This document shows, one piece after another, positions 1 through 5,780 of a stretch of 5,780 nucleotides of DNA. Made by a program: the position numbers and the translations under genes. The notes beneath the pieces were generated by a model that made no database searches, was not told the DNA's origin, and saw only the letters and a list, made by a program, of their open reading frames with translations. Position 1 is the first letter of the stretch; each line of letters opens with the position of its first letter. Origin of the DNA: Clostridiaceae bacterium (GTDB lineage: Bacteria; Bacillota; Clostridia; Monoglobales; Firm-18); contig JAAZFB010000173.1 in NCBI GenBank assembly GCA_012511915.1, positions 1 to 5,780 of the forward strand, written 5' to 3'.

Positions 1-214
1 CAAAACGGTTCCATAACGATGCTCAGTGGAAAATCAGCCGAAAAGATTGCGCTATATTTGATTGAATTTAGTATAGGATTTGCGAGGATTTTTTCTGTTC
101 GGGTTTTGAATTTTGAGGGCGAATAACTATTGTTATTTAACCGAAAAATTCGAAAGTCGAGCGGGGAAAAGACCGCTAAGACAGTCGGTTTTTATTAGTG
201 TTTAGTATTAACCA
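1..214. other. Unassigned left-edge segment, possible gene end or dispersed repeat
   Basis: I recognise no gene here. Forward frame 1 is open from the edge to a TAA at 124-126 (41 codons, ending LNFEGE), then stays open again to a TAG at 196-198. The reverse strand is also open in one frame, from just after a TAA pair near 195-200 to the left edge (about 64 codons), with its only ATG at 12-14. Neither frame has a ribosome binding site or a recognisable motif. The segment contains a small hairpin (AATAAC 122-127 / GTTATT 132-137, loop TATT) and a second stem-loop at 168-193. It could be the 3' end of a rightward gene, or part of an intergenic repeat that happens to be open on both strands. Only neighbouring sequence can decide. 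Confidence 0.3.
168..193. terminator. Weak terminator-like stem-loop next to the uxaC stop
   Basis: The arm AAAGACCG (168-175) pairs with CGGTTTTT (186-193) around a 10-nt loop. This gives 8 bp when read rightward, including one G-U wobble, and the T run continues into TTTTTATTAG. Read leftward, the wobble becomes an A-C mismatch, leaving a 4-bp ACCG/CGGT core plus A-T pairs, followed by TTTT. It starts about 20 nt beyond the uxaC stop, so it could end uxaC transcription. However, the rightward reading is the stronger one, which suggests a terminator for whatever lies to the left, perhaps bidirectional. The stem is short, so the call is tentative. Confidence 0.3.
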
Positions 215-1537
215 TTACCCGATAAATTCTATTACGTTGTTATAGCAGATATCTTGTACTATTTTCCCAAGGATACTATAATCCTTGGGGAATAATCCTT
301 CATTTACCCATCTTCCTAAAATAGAACACAAAATTCGTCTGAAATATTCGTGCCGTGGATATGACAAAAAGCTTCTGCTGTCTGTAAGCATGCCTAAAAA
401 TTTATTTAATGGGCCAAGGTTTGCATGTGCTTTCATTTGTTCTGTCATACCATCAATTTGGTCGTTAAACCACCATGCACTGCCAAACCTAACATCTCTG
501 TAATTGCCTGTCATAGTTGCCAAAGTATAATTATCCGATGGGTTTAATGAATACAAAATTATTTTTGGATTACCGTTCATTTCGTTTATTAGTGCGGCAA
601 GGTTTGCGGCACAGTGTAAATCATTAATGCTGTCAAACCCTGTATTCTCGCCCAACTTTTTATGCATTGCGGTATTTGTGTCCCTAAGCGCTCCAAAATG
701 TAGTTGCATTATTATATTGTGTTCTTTATATAACTGTGCACAGTATAATAATATTTCTGTTTTATAGGCGTTAATCTGCTTAGGGGTTAATTTTTCGTTG
801 TTTAACGCTTTTCTAAAAGCATCCTCAGCATCGCCGAGTTCAAAAGGAATATAGTCTAACCCATGATCGGAAAATTTACAACCGAAATCTATAAAAAACA
901 TAAGTCGTTTTTTGATGAAATCTTTTAGCTCAGTGAATGTATTGATATTACATTTTGCTATATATTCGGTAAAGCCGGGTTTGTGAATGTTAACTAATTT
1001 ATCCGGACGAAAAGTTGGCAACACCTCGACTGTAAAGTCGCTTAACTTGCCATGGTATTCAAGCGTGTCAAGTGGGTCATCCGTTGTGCAAATTGTGGTT
1101 ACATTAGAGCTTTTCATAAGCTGCTGAGGGGTAAAGGTCTTTTTAGAGCATTTATCCCATATAAGCTTTGTATTTTGTTCGCATAAAATATCAAACACAT
1201 CAAAATAACGCCTTAGTTCGAGGTGGCACCAATGGTAAATTGGGTTTCCGGCAGCGTATTGGACGCACTGCACAAATTTTTCGAACTTTTCATAATCGGT
1301 TGCATCACCTGTTATATATTTTTCATCCACACCGTTTTGGCGCATCAAACGCCATTTGTAATGGTCTCCCGCAAGCCACATTCGGGTAATGTTATCAAAT
1401 TTCTTGTTTTCAAAAATTTCTTTCGGATTGAGATGACAATGATAGTCATAAATCGGCATTTTTTTTGCATAATCATGGTATAGTCGTTGTGATATATCAT
1501 TGTCGAGTAAAAAGTTTTCATCCATAAATTGTTTCAT
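215..1537 (-). CDS. uxaC: Uronate isomerase (glucuronate/galacturonate isomerase)
   Basis: UxaC converts D-glucuronate to D-fructuronate and D-galacturonate to D-tagaturonate in the cytoplasm, the first step of hexuronate catabolism. The 440-residue product shows the family landmarks in order: DYHCHL with the metal-binding HxH pair at residues 33 and 35, GDHYKWR, GNPIYHWCHLELRR, TTDDPLDTLEYH, LPTFRPDK, CKFSDHGLD, LHFGALRDTN, FGSAWWFNDQIDGM, and the TDSRSFLSYPRHEYFRR block near the C-terminus. It is shorter than the usual roughly 465-473 residues. The shortfall is spread over loops, for example between MTGNY and RFGSAWW, where relatives carry several more residues; both ends are present. LHFGALRDTN departs slightly from the commoner GALRNNN. 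The ATG follows an AAAGGA site that begins directly after the upstream regulator's stop, so the two genes are very likely cotranscribed. Confidence 0.95.
   Translation of the reverse strand: MKQFMDENFLLDNDISQRLYHDYAKKMPIYDYHCHLNPKEIFENKKFDNITRMWLAGDHYKWRLMRQNGVDEKYITGDATDYEKFEKFVQCVQYAAGNPIYHWCHLELRRYFDVFDILCEQNTKLIWDKCSKKTFTPQQLMKSSNVTTICTTDDPLDTLEYHGKLSDFTVEVLPTFRPDKLVNIHKPGFTEYIAKCNINTFTELKDFIKKRLMFFIDFGCKFSDHGLDYIPFELGDAEDAFRKALNNEKLTPKQINAYKTEILLYCAQLYKEHNIIMQLHFGALRDTNTAMHKKLGENTGFDSINDLHCAANLAALINEMNGNPKIILYSLNPSDNYTLATMTGNYRDVRFGSAWWFNDQIDGMTEQMKAHANLGPLNKFLGMLTDSRSFLSYPRHEYFRRILCSILGRWVNEGLFPKDYSILGKIVQDICYNNVIEFIG
266..289 (-). other. Perfect 9-bp inverted repeat inside the 3' end of uxaC
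   Basis: CCCAAGGAT (266-274) and ATCCTTGGG (281-289) are exact reverse complements around a 6-nt loop. They lie within the codons for PKDYSILG near the end of uxaC. In the uxaC mRNA this would form a stable hairpin about 50-75 nt before the stop codon. Neither strand has a T run after it, so it is not a standard intrinsic terminator. It may affect mRNA 3'-end stability, or it may be a chance product of these codons. Confidence 0.5.
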
Positions 1538-1553
1538 GATATTATATTCCTTT

Positions 1554-2438
1554 CTATATAGTATTAATAGTGACTTTTCTGACTACATTTGAATATTGCC
1601 TTGGGGACATGTCAGTGTTCTTTTTAAAAAAACGTGAAAAGTAATGTACAGAACTAAACCCAAGCTTTTCAGCAATTTGCGTGAAATTCAATGTGCCCTC
1701 TTCGATTAATCGCTTTGATGCTTCAGTTTTCAGTAAAGCAAAATATTGCATAATGCCGCATCCCTTTTTTTGATTGAACAGATTTTTTATGTAACTTTTA
1801 CTAAAACAAATATCTCTGCATATTTCGTCAAGGGAAAGTTGCCTGTTGATGTTGTTTTTCAAAAAAAGCACAATTGCTTCAACAATTCTGTCTTCATTTG
1901 TTTTTTTGGCAGAGGAATTTGTTTTTTTGTCTACTGCAGTATCAGAGCGGATAAGTGAAATTAAAAACTGCTCTAAATATGTTTTTATAAGTTGCTCGCT
2001 ACCAAAGGGAGGGTTTTCTTTTTTATTTAGTTTTGTTTGGCGCATAATATCCAGCGGATCAGAAAAAGTTGCACCCCCCTCTTTTAGTATTAAGGATAAA
2101 AGGTTTTTTTGCAAATCATGCAGACGGAGTATCTTTCTGTTAAAAAAATTCATTGTAATATCGTTGCATATAAATGTTATCACAATTATATTTGCACGCA
2201 TATCGTTTGCCCAGATATTATGGTATTCGTTAGGGCGATGAAAAATAATTTCGCCCTCTTTAAGGGTATACCCGATATTGTCTGCCATAACACCAACTTC
2301 ACCTTTGTCTGCATAGGCAAATTCCCAAAAATTATGTTTTTCGCCGCTGAATATAAAATCACGCTCGTATTCAAAGTAATGCATTGTAACAATTTTTTCT
2401 ATATTTATCACGCTATTAAGTGTAATTGGTTCAAACAT
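1554..2438 (-). CDS. AraC-family transcriptional regulator with N-terminal cupin
   Basis: This is a 294-residue DNA-binding regulator. Residues about 20-95 look like the cupin-type sugar-sensing domain of AraC regulators, with HNFWEFAYADKGEVGV and KEGEIIFHRPNEYHNIW. A helical stretch and a Lys/Asn/Ser-rich linker (about 160-172) follow. The C-terminal AraC/XylS domain has helix-turn-helix 1 around LSLDEICRDICFSKSYIKNLF (about 200-221) and helix-turn-helix 2 around FTQIAEKLGFSSVHYFSRFF (about 252-271), followed by MSPRQY. I chose the ATG at 2436-2438 because AGGAG lies 9 nt upstream. A TTG at 2466-2468 would add 10 residues, but it has no such site and overlaps a putative operator repeat. The TAG stop is 16 nt before uxaC, so it probably controls uxaC and senses a uronate or related sugar; the inducer is inferred. 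It may also act on the divergent galE cluster. Confidence 0.92.
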   Translation of the reverse strand: MFEPITLNSVINIEKIVTMHYFEYERDFIFSGEKHNFWEFAYADKGEVGVMADNIGYTLKEGEIIFHRPNEYHNIWANDMRANIIVITFICNDITMNFFNRKILRLHDLQKNLLSLILKEGGATFSDPLDIMRQTKLNKKENPPFGSEQLIKTYLEQFLISLIRSDTAVDKKTNSSAKKTNEDRIVEAIVLFLKNNINRQLSLDEICRDICFSKSYIKNLFNQKKGCGIMQYFALLKTEASKRLIEEGTLNFTQIAEKLGFSSVHYFSRFFKKNTDMSPRQYSNVVRKVTINTI

Positions 2439-2458
2439 TATTAAAATCTCCTGTGTCC

Positions 2459-2492
2459 AATTGTGCAAAATTTAAGTACTAATTGTGTAAAT
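2459..2492. promoter_or_regulatory. Putative AraC-type operator: two direct repeats 22 bp apart
   Basis: AATTGTGCAAAA (2459-2470) and AATTGTGTAAAT (2481-2492) are direct repeats whose starts are 22 bp apart, about two helical turns. That spacing is typical of sites bound by AraC-family regulators through two helix-turn-helix motifs. They lie just upstream of the divergently transcribed regulator's start, between its Shine-Dalgarno site and its likely -10. From there they could serve autoregulation, or activation of a rightward promoter just beyond. A third copy is at 2581. The link to the adjacent regulator is inferred from spacing and position. Confidence 0.5.
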
Positions 2493-2513
2493 ACTTTTTG
2501 CTTAAATTATTAT

Positions 2514-2519
2514 ATTATA
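2514..2519 (-). promoter_or_regulatory. Candidate -10 box for the regulator-uxaC operon
   Basis: Read leftward, this is a perfect TATAAT about 76 nt upstream of the regulator's ATG. No convincing -35 lies at 16-18 nt (the best hexamers are ATTTCT or TTTCTT), which would fit a promoter that needs an activator, or a chance match in AT-rich DNA. The same stretch read rightward contains TATATT (2511-2516) and TATAGT (2516-2521), possible -10 boxes for the galE cluster. A TTGGCA at 2545-2550 has no good -10 partner. The rightward promoter therefore cannot be fixed by eye. Confidence 0.35.
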
Positions 2520-2580
2520 GTTAAGTTAAAAAGTAAAGAAATATTTGGCATTTGATTTGTTTATTATATTCATTTTGCCT

Positions 2581-2592
2581 AATTGTGCATAA
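2581..2592. promoter_or_regulatory. Third copy of the AATTGTG repeat, just upstream of galE
   Basis: AATTGTGCATAA shares its first nine bases with the repeat at 2459 and lies exactly 100 bp downstream of the repeat at 2481. It ends 3 nt before the galE Shine-Dalgarno sequence (AGAGGGG, 2596-2602). A protein bound here would block the start of the rightward cluster, or could loop to the upstream pair. No binding data can be read from sequence. Confidence 0.4.
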
Positions 2593-2609
2593 AAAAGAGG
2601 GGTGTTATC

Positions 2610-3623
2610 TTGAAGAAAATTTTGGTTACCGGCGGTGCAGGTTATATTGGGTCGCATACTTGTGTACGTCTTTTACAATCCGGATACGATATTTCTGTTA
2701 TCGATAACTTATCCAACAGCAAGGAAAAGGCACTTGATATGGTTAAATCCATAACAGGTGCTGATTTTAAGTTTTATCAGGCTGATTTATTGGATAAAAA
2801 GGCACTCGATTTAATTTTTTCGCAAGATGAATATTATGCAGTTATACATTTTGCCGGTCTAAAAGCGGTTGGTGAATCGGTTAGCTTACCCCTACAATAC
2901 TATAACACTAATATAACCGGAACAATTAATTTGTGCGAGGCAATGAATGCACACAATGTAAAAAAACTTGTTTTCAGTTCATCTGCTACTGTGTATGGAG
3001 ACCCGCATGCCTTGCCGATTACAGAGGATTTCCCGGTTGGGGCGACGAATCCATATGGGCAGACAAAGCTGACAATTGAATATATTTTAAGAGACTTATA
3101 CTTATCGGATAACAGTTGGGATATAGTAGTTTTGCGATACTTCAACCCTGTAGGCGCACATGAGAGCGGGTTAATTGGGGAAGACCCTCAGGGCATTCCC
3201 AATAACTTAGTACCTTATATTGCACAGGTTGCGGTGGGGAAACTGTCTTATTTGAATGTTTATGGGAACGACTATAATACTCCTGATGGCAGCGGAGTTC
3301 GTGATTATATACATGTCATTGATTTGGCGAACGGGCATATTGACGCAATTAAGAAAATAAACGAAAAGGTTGGGATCGCAACGTAAAATTTAGGTACAGG
3401 TAACGGTTTTAGCGTTTTTGAAATGATAAAGGCATACGAAAAAGCTTGCGGGAAAAAAATCCCTTACAAAGTTATGCCACGTCGACCGGGTGATATTGCC
3501 GCATGCTATGCAAGTACCGAGAAGGCACAGGCAGAGCTTGGTTTTAAAGCGGTATATGGTATAAATGAAATGTGCAAAAGTAGTTGGAAATGGCAGGAGA
3601 TGAACCCAAATGGATACAAATAA
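2610..3623 (+). pseudogene. galE: UDP-glucose/UDP-hexose 4-epimerase, interrupted by an in-frame TAA
   Basis: GalE interconverts UDP-glucose and UDP-galactose, and in some members UDP-GlcNAc and UDP-GalNAc, using bound NAD. The full frame has 337 codons, matching the family (E. coli 338), and numbering matches E. coli without gaps through the landmarks: TGGAGYIG for NAD (7-14), FSSSATVYG with Ser124, NPYGQTK with Tyr149 and Lys153, RYFNP with Asn179, and RRPGD with Arg292. Residue 299 is Cys where E. coli has Tyr, a change associated with accepting N-acetylated substrates. Codon 259 (3384-3386) is TAA, just before the conserved NLGTG, where relatives usually have Tyr; one base change from TAT or TAC explains it. 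The truncated 258-residue product would lose the C-terminal UDP-sugar-binding part. I chose the TTG at 2610 because AGAGGGG lies 7 nt upstream and the protein then begins MKKILVTGG; an upstream TTG at 2583 lacks this. The end overlaps the next gene by 14 nt. A sequence error at 3384-3386 is possible. Confidence 0.9.
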
Positions 3624-4488
3624 AACAGCACTTGTAGTAATGGCAGCCGGTATGGGTAGCCGATTTGGAGGGCTAAAACAAATAGAGCCAATTGGGCAAA
3701 ATGGTGAAACTATTCTTGACTTTTCACTATATGATGCCAAAAAAGCAGGCTTTAGTAACTTATTTTTTGTAATAAATAAAAAAATAGAAAAGGATTTTCG
3801 CAATATAGTAGGAAAGAAAGCTGAAAAGCAGTTTGACACTACATACGTTTTTCAAGAAATAGAGAATGTGCCAAAGGGTTTTGTTGTTCCACCCGAAAGA
3901 CAAAAGCCATGGGGTACTGCCCATGCTGTTTTACAATGCGCGGATAAGGTGGATATGCCTTTTACCGTTATTAACGCAGACGATTTTTACGGACAGACAA
4001 CATACAAAATTATTCATGACCATTTAGTAGGGGCAGCCGATTATGACTATTGCATGGCAGGCTTTTTGCTAAAAAACACTCTAACAGAGCACGGCACCGT
4101 GGCACGCGGAATTTGTGAAATAAAAGATGGATATTTAAAGGGAATTACTGAAAGAACAAAAATTCAAAATATGCGTTACACCGAAGACGGTCAAACATGG
4201 GTTCCGCTGCACGATGCTACAATCGTATCGATGAATTTTTGGGGCTTTACACCAACAATATTCGGCTTATTGGAAAAATATTTTCTTCGATTTTTAAAAA
4301 GCACCGAAGATAAGATTAAATCTGAATATTTTCTGCCTTATGCAGTTGATATGTCATTAAACGAAAAGATTGCAACCGTTAGGGTGTTAAAGACAGATGA
4401 AAAATGGTATGGTGTAACTTATAAAGAAGATTTGCCTTTTGTACGTGAGGGAATAAAAAGGCTGTCAGATGGGGGATTATATGGTTAA
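3610..4488 (+). CDS. Sugar-1-phosphate nucleotidyltransferase (GT-A fold), probably UTP-dependent
   Basis: This 292-residue intact protein joins a sugar 1-phosphate to a nucleotide, releasing pyrophosphate. The N-terminal VVMAAGMGSRFGGLKQ (9-24) is the nucleotide-binding signature of the family. PWGTAHAV (100-107) resembles the base-recognition segment, and INADDFYG (121-128) supplies the metal-binding aspartates Asp124/Asp125. The C-terminal half (for example LHDATIVSMNFWGFTP) would bind the sugar phosphate. It has no extra acyltransferase domain, so it is not a GlmU-type fusion. The ATG overlaps the end of galE by 14 nt and has AGGAGA 9 nt upstream; its TAA overlaps the kinase start by 8 nt (ATGGTTAA). 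Placement between an epimerase and a sugar kinase suggests it acts on the kinase's product, giving UDP-hexose or UDP-N-acetylhexosamine. Substrate and nucleotide are inferred from context, not visible in the sequence. Confidence 0.85.
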   Translation: MDTNKTALVVMAAGMGSRFGGLKQIEPIGQNGETILDFSLYDAKKAGFSNLFFVINKKIEKDFRNIVGKKAEKQFDTTYVFQEIENVPKGFVVPPERQKPWGTAHAVLQCADKVDMPFTVINADDFYGQTTYKIIHDHLVGAADYDYCMAGFLLKNTLTEHGTVARGICEIKDGYLKGITERTKIQNMRYTEDGQTWVPLHDATIVSMNFWGFTPTIFGLLEKYFLRFLKSTEDKIKSEYFLPYAVDMSLNEKIATVRVLKTDEKWYGVTYKEDLPFVREGIKRLSDGGLYG

Positions 4489-5605
4489 TATTAAAGAACT
4501 TATTTCTCATTTTGACGTTACGGGAGAACTCCTATGTGTAACGCCGTATGGTGAGGGGCATATCAACGATACATATTATTTAAATGAGTCAGATTGACGA
4601 TATATATTGCAGCGAATAAACATCAATATATTTAAAAGCCCGCCTGAAATAATGAGCAATATAGAAAAGATTACAAATCATTTGCGTAAAAAAGCGATTG
4701 AAAGAGGCGGCGAACCTTCTCGTGAAACGCTTAATATAATATACACCAAAGATGGGCTCACCTATCACAAAACGCCTGATAATGAGTACTACAGAATATA
4801 TGATTTTATTGTAGGTGCAAAGACATATCAATCGGTTGAACAACCAATACATTTTTTTAACGCAGGTAAAGCCTTTGGTAAGTTCCAAAAGCAGCTTAGC
4901 GATTTCCCCGCTGCTGAACTGTTTGATCCTATACCGAATTTCCACAACACCGTTAAAAGGTTTGAAAACCTTATGACTGCGGTAAAAAATGATAAAATAG
5001 GCAGGGCAAAATCCGTTACAGACGAAATAGAGTTTGCGATTAAGCGTGAAAAAGATACCGATGTCTTGCTTGAATTAATGGAAAAAGGCGCTATTCCAAT
5101 ACGTGTAACTCATAACGATACAAAATATAATAATATTATGATTGATGACATTACACAAGAAGGAATTTGCATATTTGATCTTGACACCGTAATGCCCGGG
5201 ACTTTGTTATACGATTATGGTGAAAGTATACGATTTGGGGCAAGTGCTGCAAGTGAGGATGAAAAAGACTTATCAAAAGTGTATGTGGATTTACATTTGT
5301 TTGAATTGTTTACACAAGGCTTTTTTGGAGAATTGCAAAACGAATTAACACAGGCGGAAATTGAATATGCGCCCTTTGCGGCTAAACTTATGACATACGA
5401 GAACGGATTGCGTTTCTTAACAGATTATTTAGACGGAGATGTTTACTTCAAAACACATTATCCGCAACATAACCTTGATAGGGCAAGGACACAGTTTAAG
5501 CTAGTAGCGGATATGGAAAACAAAATGAATGTAATGAAGGAGGTAGTGTCTAAAAATGCTAAAACCGGTGCTAGATGCAAAGTACGTTCCAGCTGCAATA
5601 TTTGA
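4481..5605 (+). pseudogene. NahK-like sugar 1-kinase (APH-fold phosphotransferase), interrupted by an in-frame TGA
   Basis: Related proteins phosphorylate N-acetylhexosamines at C1 (N-acetylhexosamine 1-kinase, NahK/LnpB) and are often annotated as phosphotransferase or mucin-desulfatase-like. The frame starts at ATG 4481 after a GGGGGA site. Early on it has PYGEGHINDTY (22-32), the family's nucleotide-binding loop. TGA follows at codon 39 (4595-4597), directly before the conserved RYILQRIN. Past the stop the frame is clean. It shows HNDTKYNN, the catalytic HxDxxxxN motif (His211, Asp213, Asn218 counting from 4481), DLD (233-235) for metal, and DRARTQFKLVADME near the C-terminus. A restart at TTG 4607 would lack the nucleotide loop and has no good ribosome binding site. 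The frame ends at TGA 5603, 50 nt inside the next gene; homologs would be expected to stop near KEVVSK, about 358 residues. It is probably inactive as written, but TGA readthrough or a base-call error could rescue it. The exact sugar is inferred. Confidence 0.8.
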
Positions 5606-5780
5606 CAGAGATTTTTTAACTTTAGCCGAAGAAGATTTTTCTATCGCAATTGAAAGGGAGAATAATTTAGTTTATAGATTCGACACTAAAATAATAAGCG
5701 GTGATATTGATAAGAGCTGTTTTTATGTTGATCGCCTTGTAAAAATGCTGTTATGGTGCGTGGGCGGGTTTAGAATTACG
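5556..5780 (+). CDS. ROK-family protein (sugar kinase-like), N-terminal part only
   Basis: The first 75 codons are open to the right edge. The start ATG follows an AAGGAGG site (5538-5544) with 11 nt between. The protein opens with MLKPVLDAKYVPAAIFDRDF, then IAIERENNLVYRFDT and VDRLVKMLLWCVGGFRIT. From memory this matches the N-terminal lead-in of clostridial ROK-family proteins, which precedes the canonical glycine-rich ROK motifs. Those motifs and any catalytic residues lie beyond the window, so kinase versus regulator cannot be decided. It overlaps the tail of the kinase frame by 50 nt in a different frame. It is probably the next member of the same operon, and a glucokinase-like or ManNAc/hexose kinase role would fit. 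Confidence in it being a real gene is high; in the family, moderate. Confidence 0.65.
   Translation, partial: MLKPVLDAKYVPAAIFDRDFLTLAEEDFSIAIERENNLVYRFDTKIISGDIDKSCFYVDRLVKMLLWCVGGFRIT

Noticed and set aside
1846..2444. Long rightward open frames opposite the AraC regulator (111-131 codons)
   Set aside because: They are antisense shadows with Phe-rich, low-complexity products, no ribosome binding site and no recognisable motif.
2439..2468. Ten-residue N-terminal extension of the AraC regulator from TTG 2466-2468
   Set aside because: The internal ATG at 2436-2438 has AGGAG at ideal spacing, and the extension covers that site and a putative operator repeat.
2583..2609. Upstream TTG start for galE adding nine residues
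   Set aside because: The extra residues read through the Shine-Dalgarno sequence itself, and the family begins at MKKILVTGG.
3423..3623. Separate small gene made of the galE C-terminal part, starting at ATG 3423
   Set aside because: It is the continuation of galE in the same frame, with no ribosome binding site; it is better treated as part of the interrupted gene.
3384..4597. Alternative genetic code explaining both in-frame stops
   Set aside because: Two different stop codons are involved, TAA terminates other genes here, Trp is always TGG in the intact genes, and TGA as sense would extend the kinase deep into the ROK gene.
4595..4631. Selenocysteine at the kinase TGA, with the stem ATATATTG (4602-4609) / CAATATAT (4624-4631) as a SECIS
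   Set aside because: The stem is all A-T apart from one pair, the loop has no SECIS features I can see, and the position is not catalytic or Cys-bearing in this family.
4589..4945. Leftward 118-codon open frame opposite the kinase
   Set aside because: It is an antisense shadow of a frame with clear kinase motifs; it has no start signal or recognisable domain.
1..5780. tRNA, rRNA, CRISPR array, insertion sequence, riboswitch
   Set aside because: No cloverleaf, repeat-spacer pattern, transposase or terminal inverted repeats were seen, and the only sizeable noncoding regions are 1-214 and 2439-2609.

Overview
This is an AT-rich bacterial window with tightly packed genes, good Shine-Dalgarno sequences and occasional TTG starts. 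It most resembles a low-GC Firmicute, probably a Clostridia-type carbohydrate fermenter from a gut-like habitat. That assignment rests on gene content and style only; no marker gene is present.

Layout. Positions 1-214 hold no gene I can name: an edge fragment that is open in one frame on each strand, plus a weak stem-loop next to the uxaC stop. Positions 215-2438 are a leftward pair, an AraC-family regulator followed 16 nt later by uxaC (uronate isomerase). Positions 2439-2609 are a divergent regulatory region carrying three copies of an AATTGTG-type direct repeat. Positions 2610-5780 are a rightward, translationally coupled sugar-nucleotide cluster: galE, a sugar-phosphate nucleotidyltransferase, a NahK-like sugar kinase of the aminoglycoside-phosphotransferase fold, and the start of a ROK-family gene that runs off the right edge.

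How the genes fit together. The rightward cluster reads like a salvage route for free hexoses or N-acetylhexosamines, comparable to the back half of the lacto-N-biose/galacto-N-biose pathway. The kinase would make the sugar 1-phosphate, the nucleotidyltransferase would make the UDP-sugar, and GalE would interconvert the gluco and galacto forms. GalE has Cys at the position equivalent to E. coli Tyr299, which in that family is associated with accepting N-acetylated UDP-sugars. The leftward pair handles hexuronates (UxaC). Mucin, host glycan or plant polysaccharide use would fit both halves, but this is inference.

The main oddity is that two of the three complete cluster genes carry a single in-frame stop inside an otherwise full-length, motif-complete reading frame: TAA at codon 259 of galE and TGA at codon 39 of the kinase. 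The kinase also lacks a stop at its expected end and runs 50 nt into the ROK gene. The gene between them, and the leftward pair, are intact. Recent gene decay or sequence errors explain this better than a changed genetic code. I see no clearly novel system here. The items most worth checking are the two nonsense codons and the repeat-based operator between the divergent units.
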